From positions 270,594-334,593 of the forward strand of contig BMUD01000008.1 of NCBI GenBank assembly GCA_014650015.1: a stretch of DNA of 64,000 bases, read 5' to 3'. The position numbers were made by a program, and so were the translations under genes. The DNA comes from Streptomyces griseoloalbus. GTDB taxonomy: Bacteria > Actinomycetota > Actinomycetes > Streptomycetales > Streptomycetaceae. Below the pieces are notes generated by a model, which ran no database searches, was not told where the DNA came from, and worked only from the letters and a program-made list of their open reading frames with translations. Below are positions 25,109-33,984 of the stretch, one piece after another (the stretch's first letter is position 1; every line of letters begins with the position of its first letter).

Positions 25109-25581
25109 CGCTGGGGAACCTTTCGGGGCGCAGCAGCCGGGGGAGGCGCCGTTGTCGGAGGGTTTGCTTGGCTTGCCGTCAGCCGGCCGAGGGTGGCGGA
25201 CGACCGGGACCGGGCGGCCTGCACGCGGGCCTCCGTGGCGGAATCCGTCTCGACGTTCTGTCGGGGGCCGGTGCGCAGGTGGGCCGCGTGGTAGACCGCG
25301 TAGTCCTTGCGGCTGCCGGCGGCGACGAGGTAGATCTCGCGCCTGTGGGTCGAGGTCGGCGGGGCCGGGCGGAACTGGATGACCATCCGGTAGGCGACGG
25401 AGGGGTCGACGTAGACCTTGTGGAAGCCGGCGAGACGCCCCTTCAACGGCAGGCAGTCGTCGCTGCCGTGGACCAGGTTCTGTAGCTCCAGCAGCGCCAG
25501 GTCGCGAATTTCGTCGGGGAGTCGCCGCAGGTCGGCGATGGCGTCGGGGTGCGCGGCGAAGGCGAAGCGGGCGTGGCTCAC
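25105..25581 (-). CDS. RelE/ParE-like fold protein
   Basis: A 158-residue protein whose first 110 residues read like a RelE/ParE-type toxin: a helical start (ADLRRLPDEIRDLALLELQNL), then the strand run LKGRLAGFHKVYVD, YRMVIQFRP, REIYLVAAGSRKDYAVYHAA. The conserved pattern of basic residues on the strands fits. A disordered tail follows. The adjacent genes show no obvious antitoxin (no HTH or AbrB neighbour in the overlap), and four-base overlaps on both sides argue for a structural or regulatory role in the element rather than a free toxin module. Confidence 0.6.
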   Translation of the reverse strand: MSHARFAFAAHPDAIADLRRLPDEIRDLALLELQNLVHGSDDCLPLKGRLAGFHKVYVDPSVAYRMVIQFRPAPPTSTHRREIYLVAAGSRKDYAVYHAAHLRTGPRQNVETDSATEARVQAARSRSSATLGRLTASQANPPTTAPPPAAAPRKVPQR

Positions 25582-26354
25582 AGCAGCCTCCCCCGTACCG
25601 GACGCCGGACCGGTCCCGCCGGGGTCGTGCGGGGTGCGTCGAGGCCGGTCCGCGGCGTCGCGGAGGCACCGGCCGACCGGGCGAGGGCGATGCGGGCGAT
25701 GCGGGCCCGGACGACGGCGCCGTCGTGATCGCTGTACTCCGGTGGCTCGGGCAGCGGCCCGCTGCGCTCGTCCAGCCAGGTCTGGGCGGCACCGACGTCG
25801 GCGAAGGCGCCCTCGCGCACCGTGTACGTGCCGGCGTCGTGGTCCCACTCCTCGTGGAAGAGACGAACCGGTGCCTGGGCGGCGCGGGAGTCGCGGACAA
25901 GCGTCCACGCCTCGCTGGGGTCGTGGTCGGAGGTACAGGTGTCGAGGACCTCGTAGCGCGTGCCCGACCTCTGGATCTGCTGTTCCACCTGAACCGTGAG
26001 GTCGTCGGCGGGCTCGGCGTGGTCGCCACCTCGCAGAGCGGTTCGACCGAGCGGGCAGCCTCGTTCTGCAAGCCAGTTCTGGGCGAAGGACGCCGTGGCG
26101 TGGCGGCTCGTCTCGAACGTGAACGTGGACCGGCTGAGATCCCGTGCGACCGCGATCGCAACGAGCTGCGGCTCGCCGGGCACCCCCCACGTGACCGACC
26201 GGTCGTGGGCGAGGACGAAGCTGTGGGAGCCGTTAGGCGCGGTGTGGTGCTGGGACAGCACCGTCAGGTCGCCGGCCCGGAAAGCCTCCATCGCTTCCTC
26301 GGAGGTTTCGTCTGCGGGCACGAGGTCGGCGAGGTCGAAGTCGAAGGCGTTCAC
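25578..26354 (-). CDS. Hypothetical protein of the conjugative element
   Basis: A 258-residue, acidic, soluble protein starting at a GTG that overlaps the DUF4913 stop. The first 100 residues contain beta-rich segments (SHSFVLAHDRSVTWG, LVAIAVARDLSRSTFTFE) and the second half has repeated Trp/Glu (EEWDHDAGTYTVREG, DVGAAQTWLDE). No enzyme motif is evident. It is conserved in position between DUF4913 and the ParE-like gene; function unknown. Confidence 0.6.
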   Translation of the reverse strand: MNAFDFDLADLVPADETSEEAMEAFRAGDLTVLSQHHTAPNGSHSFVLAHDRSVTWGVPGEPQLVAIAVARDLSRSTFTFETSRHATASFAQNWLAERGCPLGRTALRGGDHAEPADDLTVQVEQQIQRSGTRYEVLDTCTSDHDPSEAWTLVRDSRAAQAPVRLFHEEWDHDAGTYTVREGAFADVGAAQTWLDERSGPLPEPPEYSDHDGAVVRARIARIALARSAGASATPRTGLDAPRTTPAGPVRRPVRGRLL

Positions 26355-26965
26355 GCCGTCACCACCGTCTGCTCGGGCGCCGGGATGGCCAGCACACGAT
26401 GGTTGGGGCGGCTCACGCTCGTCGTGCAGGCCGCGAAGGGCCCGTCTGGGGCACGCAGGTGCGCCAGCGTCTGGTCCAGGTGGTCGCGGTGCCAGGTCGA
26501 CGGGCCGGACAGGCCGGCCTCCGTGTCGGTGAACTGCTGCCAGGCGAGCCAGAGCGCGTGGAGCCGTGCGACGGCTTCGGGGTGCTCGTGCCACTGCGCG
26601 CACCACGGACGGCTCGTACTGATCTCCCGGCCGTACACCGGGAGGAAGAGGTGGTTCACCCAGTCGCTGAGGGCGGCGAGCTCGACGGCGTACGCCTCCC
26701 CGCCCAGGGCGAGGATGAACACCGAGGCGGGACCGTCGGCCTGCCTGTCGTCGGCCGCCTCGGCTTCCGGGGCCTCGTCCGCCGGCTGGCCGGCAGCGGA
26801 TTCGGGCTCGGAGCCGAGGCGGTCGAGGAGGAAGCCGTGCTGCCTGACCTCGGCCATGGTCTTGGCGAGGGTGCTGGCGAGGTCGTCGAGGTCTCCGTCG
26901 GAGACGCGGAACGGCTCGGGTCCGGGGGTGGTCGGGCTGGTGTCGGGCATGGGGGTGTGCTCCAT
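26351..26965 (-). CDS. DUF4913 domain protein
   Basis: A 204-residue protein with an acidic, disordered first half and a typical DUF4913 C-terminal domain: WVNHLFLPVYGRE, then WCAQWHEHPEAVARLHALW, STWHRDHLDQTL and LRAPDGPFAAC. DUF4913 proteins are found in actinobacterial conjugative elements and plasmids next to the coupling protein; their function is not known. The start at 26965 is 78 bp after the methyltransferase pseudogene, so it may have its own ribosome-binding site rather than being coupled. Confidence 0.8.
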   Translation of the reverse strand: MEHTPMPDTSPTTPGPEPFRVSDGDLDDLASTLAKTMAEVRQHGFLLDRLGSEPESAAGQPADEAPEAEAADDRQADGPASVFILALGGEAYAVELAALSDWVNHLFLPVYGREISTSRPWCAQWHEHPEAVARLHALWLAWQQFTDTEAGLSGPSTWHRDHLDQTLAHLRAPDGPFAACTTSVSRPNHRVLAIPAPEQTVVTA

Positions 26966-27043
26966 CTGTGGGACGGCGACATGCCCGAGAGGATCCGGAG
27001 AAACCGCGGGTTGGTCCGGCCGGAGAAACGCGGTAGTGGAGCG

Positions 27044-28295
27044 CTACTCGCCCGCGCAGCGGGGACAGCGAGGGAAGGCTGGTGCCAGCAACTGCAACGC
27101 CCGAGCGGCTTGTTGCGGGACCACGCCGTTCCCGAGCGCGGTGAGCTGTGCCGGACGCCCGAGCCCCGGGGTGGCGGTGACCCAGCCGGCGTCGAGGCCC
27201 TGCATCCACTCCACGAAGTCCGCGCGGAGCCGACCAGCCGCGTCCGTGGGGGCCGGGGCGGGACGGGTGAGCCTCTCCCATCGGGTGATGGCGGCTCCGT
27301 ACGCTCCCCATCGCCGGTCTGTTCCCCGGCCTCCGGCGACTCCTCCGCCCAGAGCGGCAGGACCACCGCCGACAAGGGGGTTCGCCATCCCTCCCCGGGA
27401 CGGCGGCCCGGTGTGCCCGTGTCGCCGGCCCTCGGCGTGGGCAGCAGTGACGCCGCCGCACTGGGTAGGGTCATGTCGCCGTTGCCGTGCCGCTGGTTCG
27501 GCGAGCCCTTGGTCCCGTCCGACGCCTTCGGGGTCGGCAGCAGCAGCCACTCGACCTCGTCGGCCAGGTTCGGCCCGTGACCCCCGCTCTTCCTCTTCGA
27601 CGGATGCTGCGAACCGCCGTTCCTGCCGATGTTGCTGGTCGGCGTCTTCAGCAGGATGTCCGGTGGGCCAGGCGGCGAGGAAGACGCGCTCGCGGCGGTG
27701 CGGGGCCCCGACGTCGGAGGCGCGAAGCACGAGCCACTTCGCGTCGTACCCGATGTCGGCCAGGGATCCGAGTACGGCACCGAGTGCCCGCAGAGCAGGC
27801 TGACCTGCGGTGTCTCCCAGACACCACGGGCAGGGTTCCACGCCGCCAGGGGCACCGGCGAGTGAGGTGAGAAGGCCGCGCACATTCTCGATCACAACCA
27901 GGCAGGGTCGGAGGGCCTGGACCGCACGGGCGACGTGCAGCCAGAGCCCGGAGCGGGTCTGGGCGTTGAGTCCGGCCCGGCGGCCGGCGACCGAGACGTC
28001 TTTGACAGGGGAAGCCGGCCGTCAGGACACACACCCGCGGGACGGCGAGCCAGTCGACGGTGGTGATGTCGCCCAGGTTGGGGACGCCGGGCCAGTGGCG
28101 GGCCAGGATGCGCGAGGCGTTCGGATCGACCTCGGCGTGCCAGGCCGGCGTGCCACCGAAGGCGGACTGCACGCCCAGGTCGAGGCCGCCGTACCCCGAG
28201 CAGAGCGACCCGATCAGCGGGGGACGCGCCGAGGCGACGAAGGCCGACGTCGTGGCGCGATGGGCCAGTGCAGCGGAGGGAGGGGTGTTAGTCAA
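27044..28295 (-). pseudogene. C5 DNA cytosine methyltransferase, frameshifted
   Basis: The protein would be about 415 residues. Frame one gives motif I (GSLCSGYGGLDLG) to GFPCQ. An extra base in TTT at 28002-28004 shifts the frame exactly after the catalytic PCQ; restoring it gives GFPCQDVSVAGRRAGLNAQT, then IENVRG (motif VI). A second extra base in GGG at about 27665 precedes the target-recognition region (LLPTPKASDG repeated), and a third shift near 27310-27345 returns to a frame ending with TALGNGVVPQQAARAL (motif X). The TTG start overlaps the DnaB-N gene stop. Element-borne methyltransferases usually protect incoming DNA. Three indels imply a dead gene or assembly errors. Confidence 0.8.
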
Positions 28296-29515
28296 CGCGA
28301 AGTCCCTGAAGAGGAAGGGGAGGTGTGCTGGGTGGTGAGGTGTGAGGGGTGGCCGCGCGAGGGCAGCCGGGCGGCGGCCGGCGTGGGGTCGGGGCCGGTC
28401 AGGGTTGGGGGTGATGCGGCTGGGTGTGGCGTGCTGCGGGCGCGGGCGGCCTGCACCCGGGCGGGAGGCGGTCCGCCCGCTGACGGAGCGGAGGCCCTGG
28501 GCTTCGGAGCCGGGCTGCCGTTCGCGGTCGCCCAGCGGGCACGCACCTCGTCGAGCGGGCCGAGCGCGTGCAGGGCGTGGTTGATCAGCCGGCCGGGGCT
28601 CAGGGCCTCGTCCTTAGCCAGGGCCCGGATGGCACGCGCGGAGGCGGCTGCGGTGCGGGTGAGAGAGGAGCGCATCACCCGGTGCCCGAACCAGTCGGCG
28701 CTGCCGGGGACCATCCCGTCGCAGACGGCGGTCAGTCGCTCGCTCGACAGGGTGCCGTCGGCCAGGAGGCCGCGCCGCTGGGCCTCCCAGAGCAGGGTGA
28801 TCCGGTCGATGGGTTCGCCCCGGTGGTGCAGCGGGCTCAGGCACCGGTAGAGCTGTCCGTGGGCCGGGTCGGCGAAGTCACCCGGCCGTAGCCAGGCCAC
28901 CACCTCGTCCATGGCCCTCGGCTGCTCGGTGAGGACGGCCAGGAGGAACCGCTCGTCCTCGGCGACATGGTCGGCCTGGACCGGCGGCGGGACGGCCGAG
29001 GCGACAGTGGGCGCACCAGTGGGCGCGGCCGGACGGGGGTCGGTGCCCCAGCGGCGCGCAAGGTCGGTGAGCACTCCGTTCAGGACGTCCGCCGTACGCA
29101 GCGCTCCCTCGACCTCGCCCTGGACGGCGTCGGCCCGAGCCGCCTGGTGGAGACGGATCGCGTGCTGGGCGATGGTGCGGTGGATCGCCCCCTCCAGCAC
29201 CATGCGGCCGTACACCGGGGCGTGCTCGGTGCGTGGACACGCCTGGACCAGGGTGTGGGCGTACGCCGCGGTCAGCCCTCGCACGTGCAGGCCGGCCTCG
29301 TCGACCGCGTCGGTCACCCACGACAGCGGCACCGGACCATCGGCCGAGAGCGCGGGGTGACCGTCGCTGCGGAGCTTGCGGAGCGCGCCGAACAGCGCCT
29401 GGTGGACGGGCCGGTAGAAGTGATCGGGTGCGAGCCAGTCCAGGTACGAGAGCTGGTCGGGGTCGAGGAGCACGGCACCGAGAACCGCCTGCTCGGCACT
29501 CAGCAGCGGGTTCAT
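28292..29515 (-). CDS. Protein with two DnaB N-terminal-type domains, no ATPase
   Basis: A 407-residue protein starting with the helicase N-terminal signature (LLSAEQAVLGAVLLDPDQL, then APDHFYRPVHQALFGAL). A second copy begins near residue 185 (DERFLLAVLTEQPRAMDEVV, then DFADPAHGQLYRCL). No RecA-like Walker motifs follow; the C-terminus is a disordered Ala/Pro/Ser tail. DnaB-N domains bind DnaG primase or helicase partners, so it may recruit host replication proteins to the transferred element. That role is inferred. It is coupled to the 76-residue gene upstream and the methyltransferase downstream by overlaps. Confidence 0.8.
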   Translation of the reverse strand: MNPLLSAEQAVLGAVLLDPDQLSYLDWLAPDHFYRPVHQALFGALRKLRSDGHPALSADGPVPLSWVTDAVDEAGLHVRGLTAAYAHTLVQACPRTEHAPVYGRMVLEGAIHRTIAQHAIRLHQAARADAVQGEVEGALRTADVLNGVLTDLARRWGTDPRPAAPTGAPTVASAVPPPVQADHVAEDERFLLAVLTEQPRAMDEVVAWLRPGDFADPAHGQLYRCLSPLHHRGEPIDRITLLWEAQRRGLLADGTLSSERLTAVCDGMVPGSADWFGHRVMRSSLTRTAAASARAIRALAKDEALSPGRLINHALHALGPLDEVRARWATANGSPAPKPRASAPSAGGPPPARVQAARARSTPHPAASPPTLTGPDPTPAAARLPSRGHPSHLTTQHTSPSSSGTSR

Positions 29516-29742
29516 CGACGGTCTCCCGGATCAGGTGCCGAGAGCTCGCTCTGCCGGAGGCGGAGGCCGGCGACTGCCCGGTCGGCAGCAGCCATCGCCT
29601 GGGCGAAGTCGTCCAGGACGGTGGTGAAGGCGGGATCCGAGGCGGGGACCGAGCCGGTCCTTCCGATCAGCCACCACTGACCGCTGCGCAGAACTACCGG
29701 AGAACGAGGCAGCCGCCGGGGACGCGGCGTGGGCGCGTTCAT
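29512..29742 (-). CDS. Small hypothetical protein between coupling protein and DnaB-N gene
   Basis: A 76-residue protein with a basic N-terminus (NAPTPRPRRLPRSPVVL) and a C-terminal helix (FAQAMAAADRAVAGLRLRQ). Four-base overlaps on both sides show it is a real, translated part of the operon. No motif is recognised. Confidence 0.6.
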   Translation of the reverse strand: MNAPTPRPRRLPRSPVVLRSGQWWLIGRTGSVPASDPAFTTVLDDFAQAMAAADRAVAGLRLRQSELSAPDPGDRR

Positions 29743-31526
29743 GCTGACAGCCCGAGGTCGTCGTGGCCGATGTTCTTCGCGAGGGCCCGCTCGGTGATCG
29801 CCTTCGTGGCGCGGGCGGAGGCCGGACCGACCACCTTGGCGGAGGGCTCCTTGTACCAGGGCTTGAGGTCGAGCATGGCGACCCGGATACCGGTGGCCAG
29901 CAGCAGCACCTTGCCCTTGGGCAGGGCGCGGATCGCGTCCGGCGGCAGGATCCGCTCGGTGCGCATGCTCACCGAGGTGGACTTACCGCCCTCGCTGGTG
30001 GACACCGAGGTGGTCTGGACGTCGTGGTCGCCTACCTGCCTGCTGAGACGGTCGGCGAAGTCGGCGTCGTCTATACCCGATCCGATGATCTTGACGGTGG
30101 CGGCGGAGTACAGGGCGTCCATGCCGGCCTCGCCCCAGCACCGCTGGCCCTGCCGGTAGGACTGCAGGATCGTCATCGGGATCACGCCCCGGCTGCCCAG
30201 GTGGCTGTACAGGTCCGGGAGGTCCGAGATGCGGCACACGTTCGCCGCCTCGTCGAGGACGCACAGGGCGGGCGGGTCGAGCCGGCCGCCGGAGCGCTCG
30301 GCGATGATCACGGCCGCCCGCATCACGGCATCGGCCGCCGCCGCGATGATCGCGCTGGCGCTGCCGCCGCCGTCCTTGCTGAGCAGGTACAGGGTGTCGC
30401 GGGAGGTGGCGAAGGCGAACGGCTGGAACTCGGGGAGGTCCTCGTCCGGCGTGACCCAGGCGGCGACGTCGGGGTCGAGCAGGCAGCTCGCGTACTGCCG
30501 TGCCGTTTCGTAGATGCCGTCACGGGTCTCGGTCGCGCCGGAGACGGTGCCCTGGAGCTGGGCGGCGACCGCGTCGTGGCCGGCGTCGGTGAGCAGGTCC
30601 ACCGGGGTGCGGTCGGCCGGCATGGCGAGCCAGGCCAGGACGTCGGTGATCGGCCGCCGGTGGCTGGCGGCGGCCAGGAACAGGGCGCCGAGGGTGTTGC
30701 TCGCGGCGGTGGACCAGAAGTCGGAGCCGCTGGACTCGTCCACGCTCGCGGTGACGAAGTGCCCGGCCAAGCGTTTCGCTCCGGCGAGGTCGCGGGCGTC
30801 GGCGAGGATGTCCCACCACATCTCGCGGGGATGGTGGGCGATCTGCTGGGGGTCGAGGGTCCACATTGTGCCGACCTCGGCGCGGGCGTCCACGGTGGCG
30901 GTGAAGGCGTCGTTCGCGGCCTTGTTGCTGGTGAGCAGGACCGGGCCGGGCGCCGAGAGGATCGCTGGGATCGCGAGCCCGGACGTCTTGCCGGAGCGCG
31001 GAGCCATGATCGCGACGATCACGTCCTCCCAGGACGCGCGGACCTCGGCACGACCGGGGTCGAGGGTGCCGAGCAGGATGCCGCGGTCAGCGGGGGCTAC
31101 CTCTTTACCCTCCAGGCCGCCCAGAGACGGACGCAGACTCTTCGCCTTGGCGACGATTTCCTTGTCCAGCAGGGGTGCCAGGTCGGCCTTGCGGGCGAGG
31201 CCGGACTTGGAGGCGCCGCGCCAGCGGATCCACAGCACCGCTCCGGTGGTAATCAGGGCCATGGTGAGCATGCCGGGAACGACGCGGGCCCCGACCAGCA
31301 GCGCGGTGGTGCTCAGGTTCGGCCACAGCACGTCAGGGTGCAGCAGGGCGTCGGTGGCGTGGAACGGGGCCCACGGCCCGTTTCCTGTGAGGGTGTTGGT
31401 GAGGTTTCCGGTCAGCCAGGCGAGGGAGCCGAAGGCCACGGCGGCGCCGAGGACTCCGAACAGGAGGTGGAGGAGCGCGTCCGACCCGGCGGTGGTCGAG
31501 GGCGCGCTGGTGCGAGGGGAGGGCAC
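29739..31526 (-). CDS. Type IV coupling protein (VirD4/TraG/TraD-like ATPase)
   Basis: A 595-residue coupling protein. Two or three transmembrane helices fall in the first 120 residues (a segment ending LGAAVAFGSLAWL, and VVPGMLTMALITTGAVLWI). The ATPase domain has Walker A APRSGKTSG near residue 177 and Walker B LCVLDEAAN near 424, followed by a TraG-like YRQGQ region. It should form the hexameric pump linking the relaxosome to the secretion channel at the membrane. I start it at GTG 31526, which has AAGGAA six bases upstream, rather than at ATG 31592 with no such site. It is the hallmark transfer gene of the element here. Confidence 0.9.
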   Translation of the reverse strand: MPSPRTSAPSTTAGSDALLHLLFGVLGAAVAFGSLAWLTGNLTNTLTGNGPWAPFHATDALLHPDVLWPNLSTTALLVGARVVPGMLTMALITTGAVLWIRWRGASKSGLARKADLAPLLDKEIVAKAKSLRPSLGGLEGKEVAPADRGILLGTLDPGRAEVRASWEDVIVAIMAPRSGKTSGLAIPAILSAPGPVLLTSNKAANDAFTATVDARAEVGTMWTLDPQQIAHHPREMWWDILADARDLAGAKRLAGHFVTASVDESSGSDFWSTAASNTLGALFLAAASHRRPITDVLAWLAMPADRTPVDLLTDAGHDAVAAQLQGTVSGATETRDGIYETARQYASCLLDPDVAAWVTPDEDLPEFQPFAFATSRDTLYLLSKDGGGSASAIIAAAADAVMRAAVIIAERSGGRLDPPALCVLDEAANVCRISDLPDLYSHLGSRGVIPMTILQSYRQGQRCWGEAGMDALYSAATVKIIGSGIDDADFADRLSRQVGDHDVQTTSVSTSEGGKSTSVSMRTERILPPDAIRALPKGKVLLLATGIRVAMLDLKPWYKEPSAKVVGPASARATKAITERALAKNIGHDDLGLSA

Positions 31527-31683
31527 GGCGGTTCCTTGGGTGTGCGAGCGAGCGGGCGGGGGCGGGGCGCGCTCGGCTCTCGTGCAGCGCATGGGGCTAC
31601 TCCTGGGGGCTTGAACGGAAACGCTTCAGCGAGGGCGGCCGGCGGGGCGCGTGGCAGGCCGGCGGTGACGAAGACGACCTGGG

Positions 31684-32412
31684 TCACCGCCGGGGGCCCG
31701 AGAGGCGCGGCGAGTGTCCGGCCGCGTTGGGCCGCGCCGTTTCGGAACCGGGCGCCGAGGAGACCTTGGCCTTGGCCGCTGCGGGCGACGTGGCCAGAGC
31801 GGCACTCCGGTGATCGCGCAGCGTCCGTGCCGCGGTGTTCACCTCTGACGCGGTGCCGACGCGGCGCAGCTCGGCCTCGGAGTCGATGAGTTCGGACTGC
31901 GCCGAGCTGACGAACTCCGAGGCGAAGCCGAACCGATCGGCGAGTGCGTACGCCTCCTCGTCCAGGTCGTTGACCTGTTCCCCCACCGCCTCCAGCGCCT
32001 CCCGGACACGCCCCAGAGCACCGTGCTCGGGGTGAAGGAGGTGGCCGACCGCCTGCTGGAGGTCGGCCCCGTTCTCGGCCGCCCGGATCCGGTCCGTGAT
32101 CCTGAGGAGTTCCGCGCCGGCGGCGTAGAGCCCGAGCGGATGCACCGGAGAGCTCATCCAGACCGTGTCGAGAGAGGGCGGAAGATCGACTTCGTAACGG
32201 GCGGCGCGAAGCATCTCAGCCGCGTGGGTGGCGATGGCGACCTTGTCGGCGAGTGGGGTGGTAGTGGGAAGACGATGGCGCCGGCCGTGCCAGTCGTCGA
32301 TCTGCTGAAAACCGGCGTGCCTGAGGAGCTGGGCGGAGAGGCCGTCGGTGGCGCCCTTGGCGACGACGCTGCCGTTGAGCTCGGACTTTATGGTGATCGA
32401 ACGTGTAGGCAA
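31684..32412 (-). CDS. Hypothetical protein sharing a repeat domain with the 33.1-kb gene
   Basis: A 242-residue protein starting at TTG 32412 with AGGAA upstream. The N-terminal domain (about residues 1-75) is a variant of the module found twice in the protein at 33120-33884: a strand with GSVVAKG, a helix with LLRHAGFQQI, a basic turn ending RLP, a helix, then AARYEVDLPPSL. A helical centre (ELLRITDRIRAA, EALEAVGEQVNDLDEEAYAL) and a disordered tail follow. Function unknown; the module seems specific to this type of element. Confidence 0.6.
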   Translation of the reverse strand: MPTRSITIKSELNGSVVAKGATDGLSAQLLRHAGFQQIDDWHGRRHRLPTTTPLADKVAIATHAAEMLRAARYEVDLPPSLDTVWMSSPVHPLGLYAAGAELLRITDRIRAAENGADLQQAVGHLLHPEHGALGRVREALEAVGEQVNDLDEEAYALADRFGFASEFVSSAQSELIDSEAELRRVGTASEVNTAARTLRDHRSAALATSPAAAKAKVSSAPGSETARPNAAGHSPRLSGPRR

Positions 32413-32595
32413 GAAGGTTCCTGGGCTCGGGGAAAACAAGGGACCCGGATGATCGGGGCAGCAGGGAGAGAATCCGGCGCATCCGGGATTTGGCTCGGCC
32501 GGGGATCGCTGGTAGAAGCCGCAGGCAGCTTGGGGCCCCGGCGCGCCAGTGGCGGAAGGAGGCGGGTGCCCCGCCGCAGCGGGGCACCCGGTCGG

Positions 32596-33093
32596 TCAGA
32601 AGTAGGGGTTCTCGGCCGGCCGGTCGGCCCCGGTAGCGGCTTGGAGCAGCTCGGTGAGGTCGTCCGGTTGGGAGGAACGCTGATCGATCCACCACCCGGC
32701 GCGGGTGACGGTACGAGCGCTCTCCTCGATCCCCTCCCACTCCGCCTCGCTGGTTTCGCCCTCGGTGACCAGCGTGGTGTAGGCGGCGGTCAGGATCTGG
32801 TGGCGACAGCGCACACCCCAGGCGACGGCTCGCTCGGTCCCCTCCAGGGGAGGCATCCGGTACTGCTCGGACCAGGCTTCGGACGCGGCCTGCTCCTCGG
32901 CGCGCTTGGCCTTGAGCCAGGCGGCCCTGTTCTGCTCGTCGCCCTCTTTGGAGGCACGCCAGCAGTCGGTGCACTCCTGCCTGGCGAGCCATTCGGCGAA
33001 GCCCGCCCGGCGGTCGGCCGGTCGGTCGGACAGGTCGCGGTCGGCATGGTGACCGCAGGTGTGATCGATCGGCCAGATGGTCTTCACGGCCAT
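32596..33093 (-). CDS. Hypothetical protein with a putative zinc site
   Basis: A 165-residue protein. The start (TCGHHADRDL) and ECTDCWRASK together give Cys and His that could bind zinc, followed by a highly charged helical centre (WLKAKRAEEQAASEAW) and an AGWWIDQRSS segment. The ATG at 33093 is preceded by GGAG-like sequence. Similar small Cys-rich proteins recur in actinobacterial conjugative elements. No function is assigned. Confidence 0.6.
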   Translation of the reverse strand: MAVKTIWPIDHTCGHHADRDLSDRPADRRAGFAEWLARQECTDCWRASKEGDEQNRAAWLKAKRAEEQAASEAWSEQYRMPPLEGTERAVAWGVRCRHQILTAAYTTLVTEGETSEAEWEGIEESARTVTRAGWWIDQRSSQPDDLTELLQAATGADRPAENPYF

Positions 33094-33119
33094 GGGAAGC
33101 CCTTCTTACGGGAGTTGGA

Positions 33120-33884
33120 TCAGCGGTCGCGTGAGAACGCGATGCGGGGGTCGACCGGCCGGACCGCCGCCGCGGGGACGACGGGGGCGGGGACCGGCGC
33201 CTTGCCCGAGAGGCCGACGCGGGCCGGGCTGGCGGCGAGAGCGGCGGCACTGATCGGAGATGCACGAGGTGGGACCCGGCCGCGTGCACGGGGCGCGGCC
33301 GGCGCGGCAGCAGGGCGGGGACGTGCTGCTACGTCCTGAGCAAGGCGGGGCTGCACTGCGACCCGTAGACCCGACCGGTGCAGGGCCAGCGTGGCGTCGG
33401 CCACCTTCCCCAGGGCTTCGCCGCGACCGGTGGTGGAGGGCAGTGTGTAGATGTCCAGGCCCGAGTCGTGCCGCCAGCCGTGCTCCACCAGAGCCAGCCC
33501 GGTAAGGCCGGAGGCACGGTCGTCGAGGGCAGCGACGATGCCGAGCTGTGGGTGCTCGGCGATGGCGACGTCGGGCTCACCGAGCGGGCCGCGGTCGCGG
33601 ACTGGTGCCGTGTCGGGTGTCAGAGCGGGGTCGAGTGCGGCGTCCGCGTCAACCCGGTAGCCGGCCTTGCGCAGCAGTTCGATCGCGCGGGTCGTACGGC
33701 CCTGCCCGTCACGGTTCTGGTTGGCCAGCGCGTACAAAGTGGGCTGGTTTGGGACGGGGTGGAAGTCGAACCCCTTCAGCATCCACGTGCTGGCTGCGAG
33801 GTTCTTCGGGTTCGCGGCGACGATGCCGTAGACGGGGTGGTGGCCGAAGGCCAGATCGGGCATCGCGTCGTAGTGGCTGGGCAC
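33120..33884 (-). CDS. Hypothetical protein with two copies of an element-specific module
   Basis: A 254-residue protein. Residues about 12-85 and 108-180 are two copies of the same module: HPVYGIVAANP, then a GF helix, a LYAL strand, a helix, and LRKAGYRVDADAAL; the second copy has HPQLGIVAALDD, VEHGWRHD, DIYTLPS and LHRSGLRVAVQPRL. A basic Ala/Pro-rich tail completes it. The gene at 31684 has one copy. The fold looks alpha/beta with no enzyme motif; it may bind DNA or another element protein, which is a guess. Confidence 0.6.
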   Translation of the reverse strand: MPSHYDAMPDLAFGHHPVYGIVAANPKNLAASTWMLKGFDFHPVPNQPTLYALANQNRDGQGRTTRAIELLRKAGYRVDADAALDPALTPDTAPVRDRGPLGEPDVAIAEHPQLGIVAALDDRASGLTGLALVEHGWRHDSGLDIYTLPSTTGRGEALGKVADATLALHRSGLRVAVQPRLAQDVAARPRPAAAPAAPRARGRVPPRASPISAAALAASPARVGLSGKAPVPAPVVPAAAVRPVDPRIAFSRDR

Positions 33885-33984
33885 GGCAGATCCATCCGGG
33901 GTGAGCGCGGTCGGAGGTGTGGGCGGCGAGGGGCGAATCGCTTCTGCCGGTGCGGTACACGAAGGGCTCCAAGGCGGTGGGTGG

